This document shows positions 29,084 to 38,570 of a DNA stretch of 64,000 bases, in pieces. The notes beneath the pieces are model-generated. The model saw only the letters and a list, made by a program, of their open reading frames with translations, was not told where the DNA came from and made no database searches. Origin of the DNA: JBFKQC01 sp041627895. GTDB taxonomy: Bacteria > Pseudomonadota > Alphaproteobacteria > Rhodobacterales > Rhodobacteraceae. Location: positions 1 through 64,000 of the forward strand of contig JBFKQC010000010.1 of NCBI GenBank assembly GCA_041627895.1, read 5' to 3'. The position numbers were made by a program, and so were the translations under genes. Each line of letters starts with the position of its first letter. The stretch's first letter is position 1.

Positions 29084-29790
29084 GCCGGGCGCACCACGCT
29101 CAAGAGATAGCCGGTCTCGTCCTTCACCTTGCGCCAGGTGTCGATCTCGGTCTGGGCAGCTTCAAGCACGGCGCGCATCGCGTCGTCGGCGGCGGGGCGC
29201 AGTTGCGCGATGCGGTCCTCGAGCGGCCCGTAATAGGCCTGCCACGCCGCATCCGACAGCCGCCGGGTGGCGATAGTTTCGTACCCCGCGGCCTGCACCC
29301 GCGCGTCGATACCGGCGGCGTCCGAGGTTTGCGCATAATCCTCCCAGAAGGCGCGCGAGGCTTCCGACGGCGTCGCGGTAAAGAAGCAGGGTTCGGAAAA
29401 CGCCACCGCGCCGGTCTTCGAAAGACACGGCCGCCAGGCATTCAGACCCTTCTCGACGCCCAGGAAGTAAAGCGCCCCGGCCGACCAGATCAGGTCGAAC
29501 GGGCCCTTCAGCTTGGCCATGTTGCCGGCATAGGCTGTCACCCGGTCATCCGGGCCGATCCGCATCCAAAGCTCGTCGATGAACGGCTTGTGGCTGTCGA
29601 CGGCGGTCACGTGGCCCTCGGGCGCGGCGGCCAGCAGCGCCTCGACATCCGCGCCCGGCCCGCAGCCCGCGTCGCAGATCCGCGCGTCGCGCGGCAGGTC
29701 CAGCACATCGGCCACCCAGGCCACGTCGGCCGGCTCGCCCGGCCCCTCGCGGTCGAGCCCCTGGTGCAGCAGGAAGAAGGCGTCGGTCAT
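29080..29790 (-). CDS. Class I SAM-dependent methyltransferase
   Basis: 236 aa. The SAM motif ARICDAGCGPGADVEALLAA is near residues 36-55, then VTAVDSHKPF (ribose-binding acidic residue) and LIWSAGALYFLGVEKGLNAW. Substrate unknown. ATGA overlaps join it to cimA upstream and the phytoene-synthase-like gene downstream. Confidence 0.85.
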   Translation of the reverse strand: MTDAFFLLHQGLDREGPGEPADVAWVADVLDLPRDARICDAGCGPGADVEALLAAAPEGHVTAVDSHKPFIDELWMRIGPDDRVTAYAGNMAKLKGPFDLIWSAGALYFLGVEKGLNAWRPCLSKTGAVAFSEPCFFTATPSEASRAFWEDYAQTSDAAGIDARVQAAGYETIATRRLSDAAWQAYYGPLEDRIAQLRPAADDAMRAVLEAAQTEIDTWRKVKDETGYLLSVVRPA

Positions 29791-31412
29791 GTCGTGGCGG
29801 CCCGGTCCCGGATCAGCTTCCAGTTGATGGCATCCAAAAGCGCTTCGAAGCTCGCGTCAACGATATTGGCAGAAACGCCCACCGTCGACCATTCGTGTCC
29901 GGCGGAATCGGCGAAGTCGATGATCACCCGCGTGACCGCCTCGGTGCCGCCCTGGGTGATGCGCACCTTGAAATCCACCAGCCGCATGTCCTCGATCCGT
30001 TCCTGGTGCGGCCCGAGATCGGCCTTCAGCGCCTGCCAGAGCGCGTTCACGGGCCCGTCGTCCTGCATGTCCTGCGGGTGGTCGTTCTTGAAATAGCTGG
30101 TGCGGCTGCCGTCGCGTGCGGAAATCGTCACAACCGCTTCGGATTCAACGACAATCTCTCCCTTGGCATTGCGGCGGCGCTCGGTGATGACGCGGTAGCG
30201 CTCGACCACGAAGAAATCCGGGCTCAGCCCCAGTTCGGCGCGCGCCAGCAGCTCGAACGAGGCCTGCGCCGTGTCATAGCTGTATCCGATTTCCTCGCGC
30301 GCCTTGACCGCCTCGAGGATCCGGCCAAGCGCCGGGTCGCCCTTGGCGACCTCCAGCCCCATGTCCACCAGCCGCGCGCGCAGGTTCGACTGCCCGGCCT
30401 GGTTCGACATCGGGATGATCCGCGTATTGCCGACCGTCTTGGGGTCGACATGTTCATAGGTGCTCGGGTCCTTGACGATGGCCGAGGCATGCAGCCCCGC
30501 CTTGTGCGCGAACGCGCTGGCGCCGACATAGGGCGCGGACTTGTCCGGCACCCGGTTCAGGATGTCGTCCAGCATCCGGCTGGCATGGGTCAGCTGCCTG
30601 AGGTTCGCCTCGGAAACGCCTGTTTCAAAACGGCTTTTGTAGGGCTCCTTCAGCAGGAGCGTGGGGATCAGCGTGGTCAGATTGGCATTGCCGCAGCGCT
30701 CGCCGAGGCCATTAAGCGTGCCCTGCACCTGCCGCGCGCCGGCATCCAAAGCGGCCAGCGTGTTGGCCACCGCGTTGCCGGTGTCGTCGTGGGTGTGGAT
30801 GCCGAGGCTTTCGCCGGGGATGCCGGCGGCGATCACCGCGGCAGTGATCTCGCCCACCTCGTGCGGCAACGTGCCGCCGTTGGTGTCGCACAGGACCACC
30901 CAGCGCGCCCCGGCCTGATGCGCCGCCGTCAGGCAGTCGAGCGCGTAGGACGGGTTCGCCTTGTAGCCGTCGAAGAAATGCTCGGCATCGAACAGCGCCT
31001 CGCGGCCCTCGGCCACCAGATGCGCGATCGAGGCGCGGATGTTCTCCAGGTTCTCGTCCAGCGTGATGCCCAGCGCCGTCTCGACATGGAAATCATGCGT
31101 CTTGCCCACCAGGCAGACCGCCGGCGTGCCCGCGTTCAGCACCGCCGCCAGCACCTCGTCATTCGCCGCCGAGCGTCCGGCGCGCTTGGTCATGCCGAAG
31201 GCGGTGAAGGTGGCCCGCGTCCTCGGTGCCTCGGCGAAGAACGCGCTGTCGGTGGGGTTCGCGCCGGGCCAGCCGCCCTCGATGTAATCGAGGCCGAGCG
31301 CGTCGAGCGTCGCGGCGATCTCGTGCTTGTCCGGGGTCGAGAATTGCACGCCGTGGGTCTGCTGCCCGTCGCGCAGCGTGGTGTCGAAGAGAGAGAGGCG
31401 CTCGCGGGTCAT
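29787..31412 (-). CDS. cimA: (R)-citramalate synthase
   Basis: 541-aa enzyme condensing acetyl-CoA and pyruvate into citramalate, the entry to threonine-independent isoleucine synthesis. The N-terminal HMGL-like barrel begins LFDTTLRDGQQTHGVQF (catalytic Arg-Asp). The metal motif GIHTHDDTGNAVANTLAAL is present, and the C-terminal LeuA-type regulatory domain follows from about residue 400. Start chosen at MTRERLSLFDTTLRDGQ; upstream frame has no homology. Length fits CimA rather than 2-isopropylmalate synthase. Confidence 0.9.
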   Translation of the reverse strand: MTRERLSLFDTTLRDGQQTHGVQFSTPDKHEIAATLDALGLDYIEGGWPGANPTDSAFFAEAPRTRATFTAFGMTKRAGRSAANDEVLAAVLNAGTPAVCLVGKTHDFHVETALGITLDENLENIRASIAHLVAEGREALFDAEHFFDGYKANPSYALDCLTAAHQAGARWVVLCDTNGGTLPHEVGEITAAVIAAGIPGESLGIHTHDDTGNAVANTLAALDAGARQVQGTLNGLGERCGNANLTTLIPTLLLKEPYKSRFETGVSEANLRQLTHASRMLDDILNRVPDKSAPYVGASAFAHKAGLHASAIVKDPSTYEHVDPKTVGNTRIIPMSNQAGQSNLRARLVDMGLEVAKGDPALGRILEAVKAREEIGYSYDTAQASFELLARAELGLSPDFFVVERYRVITERRRNAKGEIVVESEAVVTISARDGSRTSYFKNDHPQDMQDDGPVNALWQALKADLGPHQERIEDMRLVDFKVRITQGGTEAVTRVIIDFADSAGHEWSTVGVSANIVDASFEALLDAINWKLIRDRAATT

Positions 31413-31463
31413 CGGGCCACTTCCCCGCGTTGGACTCTCCCGAACCCGTCGCTCCGATGTCCC

Positions 31464-31483
31464 GCCCGGCCGCAAGGCCGGGC
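31464..31483. terminator. Stable GNRA-loop hairpin in the cysS-cimA spacer
   Basis: Perfect 8-bp stem GCCCGGCC with a GCAA tetraloop and GGCCGGGC. It sits in the 154-bp spacer after cysS and before cimA. There is no T-run, so it may be an RNA stability or processing element rather than a terminator. Confidence 0.45.
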
Positions 31484-31566
31484 AGCGCCCGACCCGCCCC
31501 CCAGGGGCGCGCGCTTCTGCGCCCACCCCTCGGGCCGGGCGCCGCCCTCGTTTCTCTGCACTGCGG

Positions 31567-32955
31567 TCATTTCAGCGCCTCCAGCTTGGCGGGGTCGAAG
31601 GCACGTTCGATCTTGTAGGTCACTCCACCATCCGAATCGTCTTTAAGTGAGACCCCAGCTTTCTGGAGAGCGTCCCTTATCGAATCCGCGATAGTGAAGT
31701 CCTTTTTCTTCCTGGCTTCTTGGCGCTTCTCTATAGCTGCGACGATCAGATCACGATACTCCTCGCCTTGAACCAGATGTTCAAATATCTGGACCTGTTT
31801 GGGATCTGCTCTGAGGTCAAAGCCGAGAAACGCGAGGTTGGCCTTCAATTCTTGGTATTCAGCTCTAGCGTAGTTCGACCTGAGAGCTGTGATCGCGCCA
31901 TGGGTATTCAGGTCGTCGGCAAGAGCGTCAATCACACTCTCTGACGGCCTCTCCGCAGCTTTTGCATTCTCGATGGACAAAGCCCATTTTTCGAGTTCGT
32001 CCTCCGCTTCCTCCCGCTTCTTCTCTGTCCAGTCCATCGGCTTGCGGTAATGCGTGGAGAGGAACACGAAGCGGATCACCTCGCCCGGGACGCCCTGTTC
32101 CAGCAGGTCGTGCACGGTGAAGAAGTTGCCCAGGCTCTTGGACATCTTCTTGCCCTCGACCTGCAGCATCTCGTTATGCATCCAGACCCGCGCGAACTGC
32201 CCCTCGGGATGGGCGCAGCGGGATTGCGCGATCTCGTTCTCGTGGTGCGGGAACATCAGGTCGTTGCCGCCGCCATGGATGTCGAAGGATTGGCCGAGCA
32301 GTTCGTAGGCCATCGCCGAGCATTCGATGTGCCAGCCCGGGCGGCCGCGACCCCAGGGGCTGTCCCAGCCCGGCTGGTCCGGCGTCGAGGGCTTCCACAG
32401 CACGAAATCCATCGGGTCTTCCTTGTAGGGCGCCAACTCCACCCGGGCGCCGGCGATCATGTCGTCGAACGACCGGCCCGACAAACGCCCGTATTCGGCG
32501 TAGCTGCGCACCCGGAACAGCACGTGGCCCTCCGCCTCGTAGGCGTGGCCCTTCAGGATCAGGTCCTCGATCATGCCGATCATCTGCCGGATATGCGCCG
32601 TGGCGTGCGGCGTGTAGGAGGGTTCCAGCGCGCCGAGCGCGGCCATGTCGTCGCGGTACCACTGCGCGGTCTCCTCGGTGATCGCGCCGATCTCTCGGCC
32701 CGTCTCCCGCGCCCGCGCGATGATCTTGTCGTCCACGTCGGTGATGTTGCGCACATAAGTTACCCGGTTATCCCCGTAGACGTGACGCAGCAGGCGAAAC
32801 AGCGTGTCGAACACCACCACGGGCCGGGCATTGCCCAGATGCGCTCGGTCATAGACCGTGGGCCCGCAGACATACATCCGCACGTTCCGCGGATCGAGCG
32901 GCCGGAACGGGTCCTTCCGGCGGGTCCTGGTGTTGTAAAGCGTGATCTCGGTCAT
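31567..32955 (-). CDS. cysS: Cysteinyl-tRNA synthetase
   Basis: 462 aa, class I synthetase. HIGH motif AHLGNARP follows the zinc-ligand region CGPTVYD near residue 31. Further zinc ligands lie in HIECSAMA and FPHHENE, and KMSKS is exact ([12 protein letters not shown]). AGGA 6 nt upstream supports the ATG at 32955. Unusual: residues ~305-445 (31619-32040) are about 50% G+C against about 65-70% nearby, with different codon choice. The last ~18 residues return to host composition. Probably a recombinant gene with a replaced C-terminal domain. It is intact in frame. Confidence 0.95.
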   Translation of the reverse strand: MTEITLYNTRTRRKDPFRPLDPRNVRMYVCGPTVYDRAHLGNARPVVVFDTLFRLLRHVYGDNRVTYVRNITDVDDKIIARARETGREIGAITEETAQWYRDDMAALGALEPSYTPHATAHIRQMIGMIEDLILKGHAYEAEGHVLFRVRSYAEYGRLSGRSFDDMIAGARVELAPYKEDPMDFVLWKPSTPDQPGWDSPWGRGRPGWHIECSAMAYELLGQSFDIHGGGNDLMFPHHENEIAQSRCAHPEGQFARVWMHNEMLQVEGKKMSKSLGNFFTVHDLLEQGVPGEVIRFVFLSTHYRKPMDWTEKKREEAEDELEKWALSIENAKAAERPSESVIDALADDLNTHGAITALRSNYARAEYQELKANLAFLGFDLRADPKQVQIFEHLVQGEEYRDLIVAAIEKRQEARKKKDFTIADSIRDALQKAGVSLKDDSDGGVTYKIERAFDPAKLEALK

Positions 32956-33150
32956 GCCCTGTCCTCGCGCGCACTGCTCCCGGCGGGCCTTAGCAGTCTG
33001 CGTGAGAAGGGAAAACGTAAAAGACCGGCCCGCCTGACTTGTGTCAGCGGATAATGCAGCAGATGATGGTTGCAGCGGTCTTCATGGGCCCGCGTATAAC
33101 GCCAAAGCGGCGTCTTGCCAAGCCTCGCGCCGCGCTCCATGCTTCGCCCC

Positions 33151-33486
33151 ATGACCCGCGACGAGATGAACGCGATCTGCGCCGCGCTGCCGGGCGCAGA
33201 GGCCTCCGACCCGTGGGGCGGCGGGCATGACGCCTGGAAGGTCGGCGGGAAGATGTTCGCCTGCATCGGCGCGGTGACGCCCGGCATCTCGGTCAAGACC
33301 GACAGCGTCGAGACCGCCGAGATGCTGATCGGCGCGGGTGCCGGACAGAAGGCGCCCTATTTCCACGGCTCCTGGGTCCTCCTGCCATGGGACACGGGCC
33401 CCGCCGAGGCGCGGCACAGGATCGAAACATCGTATCGCCTGGTGCGCGACAAACTGCCCAAGAGGGTGCAGGCCGCCCTGGGGTGA
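33151..33486 (+). CDS. MmcQ/YjbR-family DNA-binding protein
   Basis: 111 aa. The fold-typical start MTRDEMNAICAALPGAEAS is followed by WKVGGKMFACIGA, ISVKTDSVETAEMLI and FHGSWVLLPWDTG. YjbR proteins have a CyaY-like fold and proposed DNA binding, without a defined role. The in-frame ATG at 33139 is an alternative start. Standalone gene divergent from cysS. Confidence 0.8.
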   Translation: MTRDEMNAICAALPGAEASDPWGGGHDAWKVGGKMFACIGAVTPGISVKTDSVETAEMLIGAGAGQKAPYFHGSWVLLPWDTGPAEARHRIETSYRLVRDKLPKRVQAALG

Positions 33487-33500
33487 TCCCGAAAGCTGCC

Positions 33501-33547
33501 TGATCCGGCGGGAAATATCCCCGGGGCCGGGGCGCAGCGCCCCCGGC
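33501..33547 (-). repeat. Family-1 repeat, copy D (degenerate)
   Basis: On the minus strand it reads as a G/C hairpin (GCCGGGG... with one bulged base) then CCCCGGGGATATTTCCCGCC and GGATCA. It matches the family tail GGAGTATTTCCGGCCAGATG with several changes. It starts 15 nt after the YjbR stop. Confidence 0.55.
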
Positions 33548-33597
33548 GATCCGATAGCGCGATTGACAAAACGCCGCCCCCGTGGCCCGGTGCGGCC

Positions 33598-34782
33598 ATG
33601 CGACTTTCGACCCGCATCACCGGCCTTACCGGCGGCGGCTCCGACGGATGGCACCTGTTCAACCGCGCCCGCGCGATGATCGCCGCGGGCACGCCGGTGA
33701 TCGAGCTGACCATCGGCGAACACGACATCCGCACCGACCCCGCGATCCTCGACGCGATGCACCGGGCGGCGCGTGCCGGGCATACCGGCTATGCCTCGGT
33801 CCCCGGCATCCCGGCGCTGCGCGACGCCATCGCCGCGCGCGTCGAGGCGCGCACGGGCGTGCCGACGACCCGCGCCAACGTCACCGTCACCCCCGGCGGG
33901 CAGGCCGCGCTGTTCGCCGCCCACACCGCCGCCTGCAACCCCAGTGATACCGCGCTGTTCATCGACCCTTATTACGCGACGTTTCCCGGCACGATCCGCG
34001 GCGTCGGCGCTGTCGCGCGCGCCATCGAGGCCCGCCCGGAACACGGCTTCCAGCCCCTGCCCGCCGACATCGACGCCGCCGCGTCCGAGACCGGCGCACG
34101 CTCGCTCCTGATCAACACGCCGAACAATCCGACCGGCGTGATCTATACCGAAGACACGCTGGCGGGCGTCGCCCGCGTGGTGCAGGACCGCGACCTCTGG
34201 CTGATCTCGGACGAGGTCTACGACACCCAGGTCTGGAGCGGCCGGCATGTCAGCCCGCGCGCCCTGCCCGGCATGGCCGGGCGTACGCTGGTCGTCGGCT
34301 CGATGTCGAAAAGCCACGCGATGACCGGCAGCCGGATCGGCTGGATCGTCGGCCCGGAAGACGCCGTCGCGCACCTGATCACGCTGTCGACCCACACCAC
34401 GTACGGCGTGCCGGGCTTCATCCAGGACGCCGCGCTTTACGCGCTGGACCGCGGCCGCGCGCTCGAAGAGGCTGTCGCCGCGCCGTTCCGCCGCCGCCGC
34501 GCCATCGCCGAACGCGTGCTGGCGCGATCGAACGCGGTCGGCGCGGTGCAAAGCGACGGCGCGATGTACCTGATGCTGGATATCCGTGCCACGGGGATGA
34601 CCGGCGAGGCCTTCGCCCATGCGCTGCTCGACGCCGAGCGGATCGCGGTGATGCCGGGCGAAAGCTTCGGCCGTGCCGCCGCCGGGCACCTGCGGGTCGC
34701 GATGACCGTCGAGGATGCGCTGTTCGAGACGGCGCTGACACGCCTTGTCGCCTTTGCCGAAGGACTGGCCCATGCCGCATGA
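33598..34782 (+). CDS. PLP-dependent aminotransferase, class I/II
   Basis: 394 aa, fold type I. Substrate-binding INTPNNPTGVIY, the ISDEVYDTQVW segment and the PLP lysine in GSMSKSHAMTGSRIGW are all present. Related to aspartate aminotransferases; the amino donor is not determined. The downstream PEP-mutase-like gene starts inside this gene's 3' end (11-nt overlap), implying coupled expression. Confidence 0.88.
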   Translation: MRLSTRITGLTGGGSDGWHLFNRARAMIAAGTPVIELTIGEHDIRTDPAILDAMHRAARAGHTGYASVPGIPALRDAIAARVEARTGVPTTRANVTVTPGGQAALFAAHTAACNPSDTALFIDPYYATFPGTIRGVGAVARAIEARPEHGFQPLPADIDAAASETGARSLLINTPNNPTGVIYTEDTLAGVARVVQDRDLWLISDEVYDTQVWSGRHVSPRALPGMAGRTLVVGSMSKSHAMTGSRIGWIVGPEDAVAHLITLSTHTTYGVPGFIQDAALYALDRGRALEEAVAAPFRRRRAIAERVLARSNAVGAVQSDGAMYLMLDIRATGMTGEAFAHALLDAERIAVMPGESFGRAAAGHLRVAMTVEDALFETALTRLVAFAEGLAHAA

Positions 34783-35587
34783 CACAGGGGCCCGGTTCCG
34801 CGCGCTGCACCGCGCCGGCGATCCGTTCATCCTGGCCAATGCTTGGGATGCGGGGTCCGCCAGGGTGCTGGCCGCGCTCGGGGCACAGGCAATCGCCACC
34901 TCGTCGGCGGCGCATGCCTTCACCCTCGGCCGCCCCGACGGCGGCACCGTCAGCCGCGACGAGGCGCTGGCCCATGCCCAAGACCTCGTCGCCGCGGTCG
35001 GCCTCCCCGTGTCGGGCGATTTCGAGAACGGCTTTGGCGACGCGCCGGATGCCTGCGCCGAAACGGTGCGGCTGTCGGCCGAGGCCGGGCTCGCCGGCAT
35101 TTCCATCGAGGACGAGGATTTCGCCGCCGGCGACGCCTATGCCTTCGACCACGCGGTCGAGCGCATCCGCGCCGCCGCGGCGGCCGCCCGCGCGCTGCCG
35201 CGCGATTTCGTGCTGGTGGCCCGCGCCGACGGCGTGATGAACCGCCGCTACGGCCTTGCCGAGGCGATCCGCCGGATCCGGGAATTCGACGCGGCGGGCG
35301 CCGATTGCTTCTACGTGCCGCTGCCGCCCGGACGGGACGAGTTGCGACAGGTCCTCGCCGCGACGGCCAAACCCGTCAACGCGCTCGCCGCCGGCCCGCT
35401 CGCCCGGCTCTCGCGTGCCGAGTTCGCGGCCATGGGCGTGGCGCGCATCTCGCTCGGCTCGGGCCTGGCGCGCGTCGCCCAGAGGGCGCTTTACGACGCC
35501 GGCAAGGCGATCCTGCAAGACGGCGATTTCACCCCGCTCCTGGATGGCATGCCCGGCAAGATGATCGACGCGATGCTCGCCGAATAG
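34772..35587 (+). CDS. Isocitrate lyase/PEP mutase family protein
   Basis: 271 aa, TIM-barrel of the PrpB/PEP-mutase superfamily. FILANAWDAGSARVLAALG, SGDFENGFGDAPD (metal-site region; PEP mutase proper has DxDTGYG), ISIEDEDF and LVARAD are visible. The catalytic KKCGH loop of true lyases is absent, so it fits the oxaloacetate-decarboxylase-like branch. Start at MPHDTGARF, overlapping the aminotransferase. The pairing suggests processing of a 2-oxo acid made by the aminotransferase (inference). Confidence 0.85.
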   Translation: MPHDTGARFRALHRAGDPFILANAWDAGSARVLAALGAQAIATSSAAHAFTLGRPDGGTVSRDEALAHAQDLVAAVGLPVSGDFENGFGDAPDACAETVRLSAEAGLAGISIEDEDFAAGDAYAFDHAVERIRAAAAAARALPRDFVLVARADGVMNRRYGLAEAIRRIREFDAAGADCFYVPLPPGRDELRQVLAATAKPVNALAAGPLARLSRAEFAAMGVARISLGSGLARVAQRALYDAGKAILQDGDFTPLLDGMPGKMIDAMLAE

Positions 35588-35726
35588 CGCCGCGCCAGGC
35601 CCTGTCACCCGGCAGGAACACCGTACGCAAAGCCCGGGACAGGGGCCCCGCAGGCGCACCCGCGCGCGCCAGGCGCAGGGCGCGCATCGCTTGCCTTCCC
35701 GCGCACCGCGTGGGCAGATGTGCGCC

Positions 35727-37130
35727 ATGGACCACGACGAGCTTCGCCACTGGACGAAACGCGCCGCCGACTGGACGCGTGATTACCACCGAACGCTCGG
35801 CGAGCGCCCGGTGCGCGCCCGCACCACCCCCGGCGCCACCGCCGCCAGGCTGCCGGCCAGCCCGCCGGAGCAACCGGAAAGCCCCGAGGCGATCTTCGCC
35901 GATTTCGAGGCGATCGTGCCCGACGCGATGACCCACTGGCAGCATCCGCGCTTTTTCGCCTATTTCCCGGCCAACGCCTCGCCCGCCTCGATCTGGGCCG
36001 AAGGCCTCGCCAACGCGATCTCGGCGCAATGCATGCTCTGGCAGACCTCGCCCGCGGCCACCGAGATCGAAGAGGTCACGGTCGACTGGCTGCGCCAGGC
36101 GCTCGGCCTCGCGGCGCATTTCAAGGGCACGATCCACGACACCGCCACCACCGCCACGCTGTCCGCGATCCTGACCATGCGCGAGCGCGCTCTCGGCTGG
36201 CGCGGCCTGGACCAGGGCCTATCCGGGCAGCCCGTCTTGCGCATCTACGCCTCGGCGCAGACCCATTCCTCGGTCGACAAGGCGGTGCGCCTCGCCGGGA
36301 TCGGCCAGGATAACCTCGTCAAGATCGCCACCCGCGCCGATCACGGCATGGACGCGGGCGCGCTCGACGCGGCGATCCGCGCCGACATCGCGGCCGGCCT
36401 GACCCCCGCGGGCGTCGTGCTCTGCACCGGCGGCACCTCGATCGGCGCGATGGACCCGGTGGCCGACTGCCTCGCCGTGGCGAAGGCATACGGCCTTTAC
36501 ACCCATCTCGACGCCGCCTGGGCCGGCAGCGCGATGTTCTGCCCGGAATACCGCCATCTCTGGGCCGGCGCAGGTGGCGCGGATTCCATCGTCTTCAACC
36601 CACACAAATGGCTCGGTGTCCAGTTCGACTGTTCGGTCCAGTTCCTCGCCGACCCGGTGCCGCAGATCCGCACGCTGGGGCTGCGCCCCGACTACCTGCA
36701 GACGCTGGACCATGATGAGGTCACCAATTTCAACGAATGGACCGTGCCGCTCGGCCGCCGCTTCCGGGCGCTGAAAATCTGGTTCGTGCTGCGCGCCTAC
36801 GGCCTCGACGGCCTGCGCGCGCGCATCCGAAACCACGTGAACTGGATCGCCGAACTCGCGGAAATGCTGCGCGAAACCCCCGGCTTCCGGATCACGACAG
36901 AGCCGCGTCTCGCGCTCTTCACCTTCCAGTATGCCCCCGCGGGCGGCGATGCCGACGCGCTGACCGGGCGGTTGCTGCAGAAGATCAACGACGACGGCCG
37001 GGTCTATCTTACCCAGACCACGCACGGGGGCCGTTTCGTGATCCGTGTCACCGCCGGCACCTGGCACACCACCCGCGACGACGTGATGCTGGTGCACGAG
37101 GTTGCACGCGAGCTTGCCGCGACGCTCTGA
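35727..37130 (+). CDS. Aromatic-L-amino-acid decarboxylase (group II PLP decarboxylase)
   Basis: 467 aa. It begins with the DDC-type segment THWQHPRFFAYFPANASPAS. The PLP lysine lies in SIVFNPHKWLGVQFDCS, the NPHKW motif of tyrosine/DOPA/tryptophan decarboxylases. EWTVPLGRRFRALKIWFVLR is another family block. Product would be an aromatic amine plus CO2. Start Met at 35727; an in-frame ATG at 35718 is possible. It is 139 bp after the PEP-mutase-like gene and is followed by a family-1 repeat. Confidence 0.9.
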   Translation: MDHDELRHWTKRAADWTRDYHRTLGERPVRARTTPGATAARLPASPPEQPESPEAIFADFEAIVPDAMTHWQHPRFFAYFPANASPASIWAEGLANAISAQCMLWQTSPAATEIEEVTVDWLRQALGLAAHFKGTIHDTATTATLSAILTMRERALGWRGLDQGLSGQPVLRIYASAQTHSSVDKAVRLAGIGQDNLVKIATRADHGMDAGALDAAIRADIAAGLTPAGVVLCTGGTSIGAMDPVADCLAVAKAYGLYTHLDAAWAGSAMFCPEYRHLWAGAGGADSIVFNPHKWLGVQFDCSVQFLADPVPQIRTLGLRPDYLQTLDHDEVTNFNEWTVPLGRRFRALKIWFVLRAYGLDGLRARIRNHVNWIAELAEMLRETPGFRITTEPRLALFTFQYAPAGGDADALTGRLLQKINDDGRVYLTQTTHGGRFVIRVTAGTWHTTRDDVMLVHEVARELAATL

Positions 37131-37136
37131 CGGGCC

Positions 37137-37192
37137 TTCATCTGGCCGGAAATACTCTCGGGGGAGCGCGAGGGGGCAGACAGCCCCCTCGC
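37137..37192 (-). repeat. Family-1 repeat, copy E (convergent gap)
   Basis: Starts 6 nt after the decarboxylase stop. TTCATCTGGCCGGAAATACT leads into a 10-bp stem GCGAGGGGGC (37168-37177), loop AGACA, GCCCCCTCGC (37183-37192). Similarity to copy B continues to about 37255, including a GCCGGAGGC-type hairpin. The position between two converging genes suits bidirectional termination. Confidence 0.75.
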
Positions 37193-37253
37193 CCGCCGCG
37201 ACCGCCGGAGGCGGGCGCAACCAGGCGTGCGCGCCGCAAGGCGCTCGATTCGA

Positions 37254-38570
37254 TCACGCATGCTCCTCGCTGTCCCAGTGCATCTGGTGCAGGAACCCGT
37301 GCACCGAGGCCGGACGATGCGCCTCGGTGAAATCCGGCACCCGGATCAGCGCCGTGGCGACCACGCCCAGTGCGCAGGCGCCCGCACAGATCGCGAAAGC
37401 CAGCGGGAAGTTCCCCAGATCGCCCAGCATGCCGCCCAACAGCGGAAACACGATCCCGCCCGCGCCGTAGCTCAGGAACACCAGCGGGTAATTCTGCCCG
37501 ACCCGCGCATTGCCGAACGTGTCCGCGGTGATCGCCGGGAAGAGCGCGAAATTGCCGCCGAAGTTGAACCCGACCAGCGCCGCCACGGCATATAGCAGCC
37601 AGGGCGTGCCCGCCGCCTGGGTGAAGGCCAGAAGGAACAGCGCCTGGCTGCCGGCCATCACCATGATCGAGCGCCGCCGGCCCAGCCGGTCGCTGATCCC
37701 GCCCCAGGCGATCCGCCCGATCCCGTTGGCGAGCGAGAAGAACACCGCCATCGCCGTGCCCGCCACTGCGCTGGCCTCGCCAAGGCCCAGCCCGCGCGCC
37801 TGCAGCGCCTCGATCGGGTAAAGCTTCATCAGCCCCACCGCCATCAGCCCGCTGCCGGCAGACACGGCAAAAGTCAGGAAGATCAGGTAGAACTGCGGCG
37901 TTCTTAACATCTCCAGCACGGTAAAGTCCTCGTGCCCCTTGCGCCCGTCGGCCTTGGCCGCGGCCGCCGCGCCCGGCGCCTGCCAGCCCTTGGGCGGCAT
38001 CCGCATCCAGATCGCGCCCAGGCAGATCAGCGCCGCGAAGGCCAGCCCATAGGCCACGAAGGTGCCGGCCAGCCCCAGCCGATCCAACAGCCCGCCCCAG
38101 TTGCCGGCGAGCTTGACCCATCCCATCGCGCCAAAGCCGAAGCCCGCCACGGCAAGCCCCGTGATCATCCCCTTGCGGTCCGGAAACCAGCGCATGCCGA
38201 CCGCGATCGGCACCACGTAGCCAAGCCCGATCCCCGCGCCGCCGACGGCGCCGATGCCCACCACGACCACCCCGAAATCCGTCGCGCCCAGAACCCCCGT
38301 CGCGACGTATCCCGCCCCCATGGTCAGCCCGCCCGCCACCGCCAGCCGCGCCGGGCCGATCCGGGCCAGCAGCCGGCCTGCGAACACCATGACCAGCGCG
38401 AATGTGCCCAGTTCCGTGGCGAACACCACCTGGGTTTCGAACCGGGTCCACCCGGCTTCGGCCAGTGCCAGGGTAAAGGCCGACCAGGCGTAGATCGCGC
38501 CAAGGCTCATCTGGATCAGCACCGCGCCCGGCACGACCCACCAGCGGTTCATCGCCCTGACCTCGGCCAT
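37254..38570 (-). CDS. OFA-family MFS transporter (OxlT-like)
   Basis: 438 aa with about 12 helices. Features of the oxalate/formate antiporter family: LIQMSLGAIYAWSAFTLAL in helix 1, GLGYVVPIAVGMRWFPDRKG after helix 4, and GGISDRLGRRRSIMV in the middle. ATG at 38570 is set by GGAGGGGAAC just upstream. The substrate may be an organic acid. The convergent neighbour is the aromatic amino acid decarboxylase. Confidence 0.86.
   Translation of the reverse strand: MAEVRAMNRWWVVPGAVLIQMSLGAIYAWSAFTLALAEAGWTRFETQVVFATELGTFALVMVFAGRLLARIGPARLAVAGGLTMGAGYVATGVLGATDFGVVVVGIGAVGGAGIGLGYVVPIAVGMRWFPDRKGMITGLAVAGFGFGAMGWVKLAGNWGGLLDRLGLAGTFVAYGLAFAALICLGAIWMRMPPKGWQAPGAAAAAKADGRKGHEDFTVLEMLRTPQFYLIFLTFAVSAGSGLMAVGLMKLYPIEALQARGLGLGEASAVAGTAMAVFFSLANGIGRIAWGGISDRLGRRRSIMVMAGSQALFLLAFTQAAGTPWLLYAVAALVGFNFGGNFALFPAITADTFGNARVGQNYPLVFLSYGAGGIVFPLLGGMLGDLGNFPLAFAICAGACALGVVATALIRVPDFTEAHRPASVHGFLHQMHWDSEEHA

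Noticed and set aside
32952..33296. Minus-strand ~114-codon frame upstream of cysS
   Set aside because: It overlaps the YjbR gene antisense, and cysS has its own ATG and ribosome site downstream.
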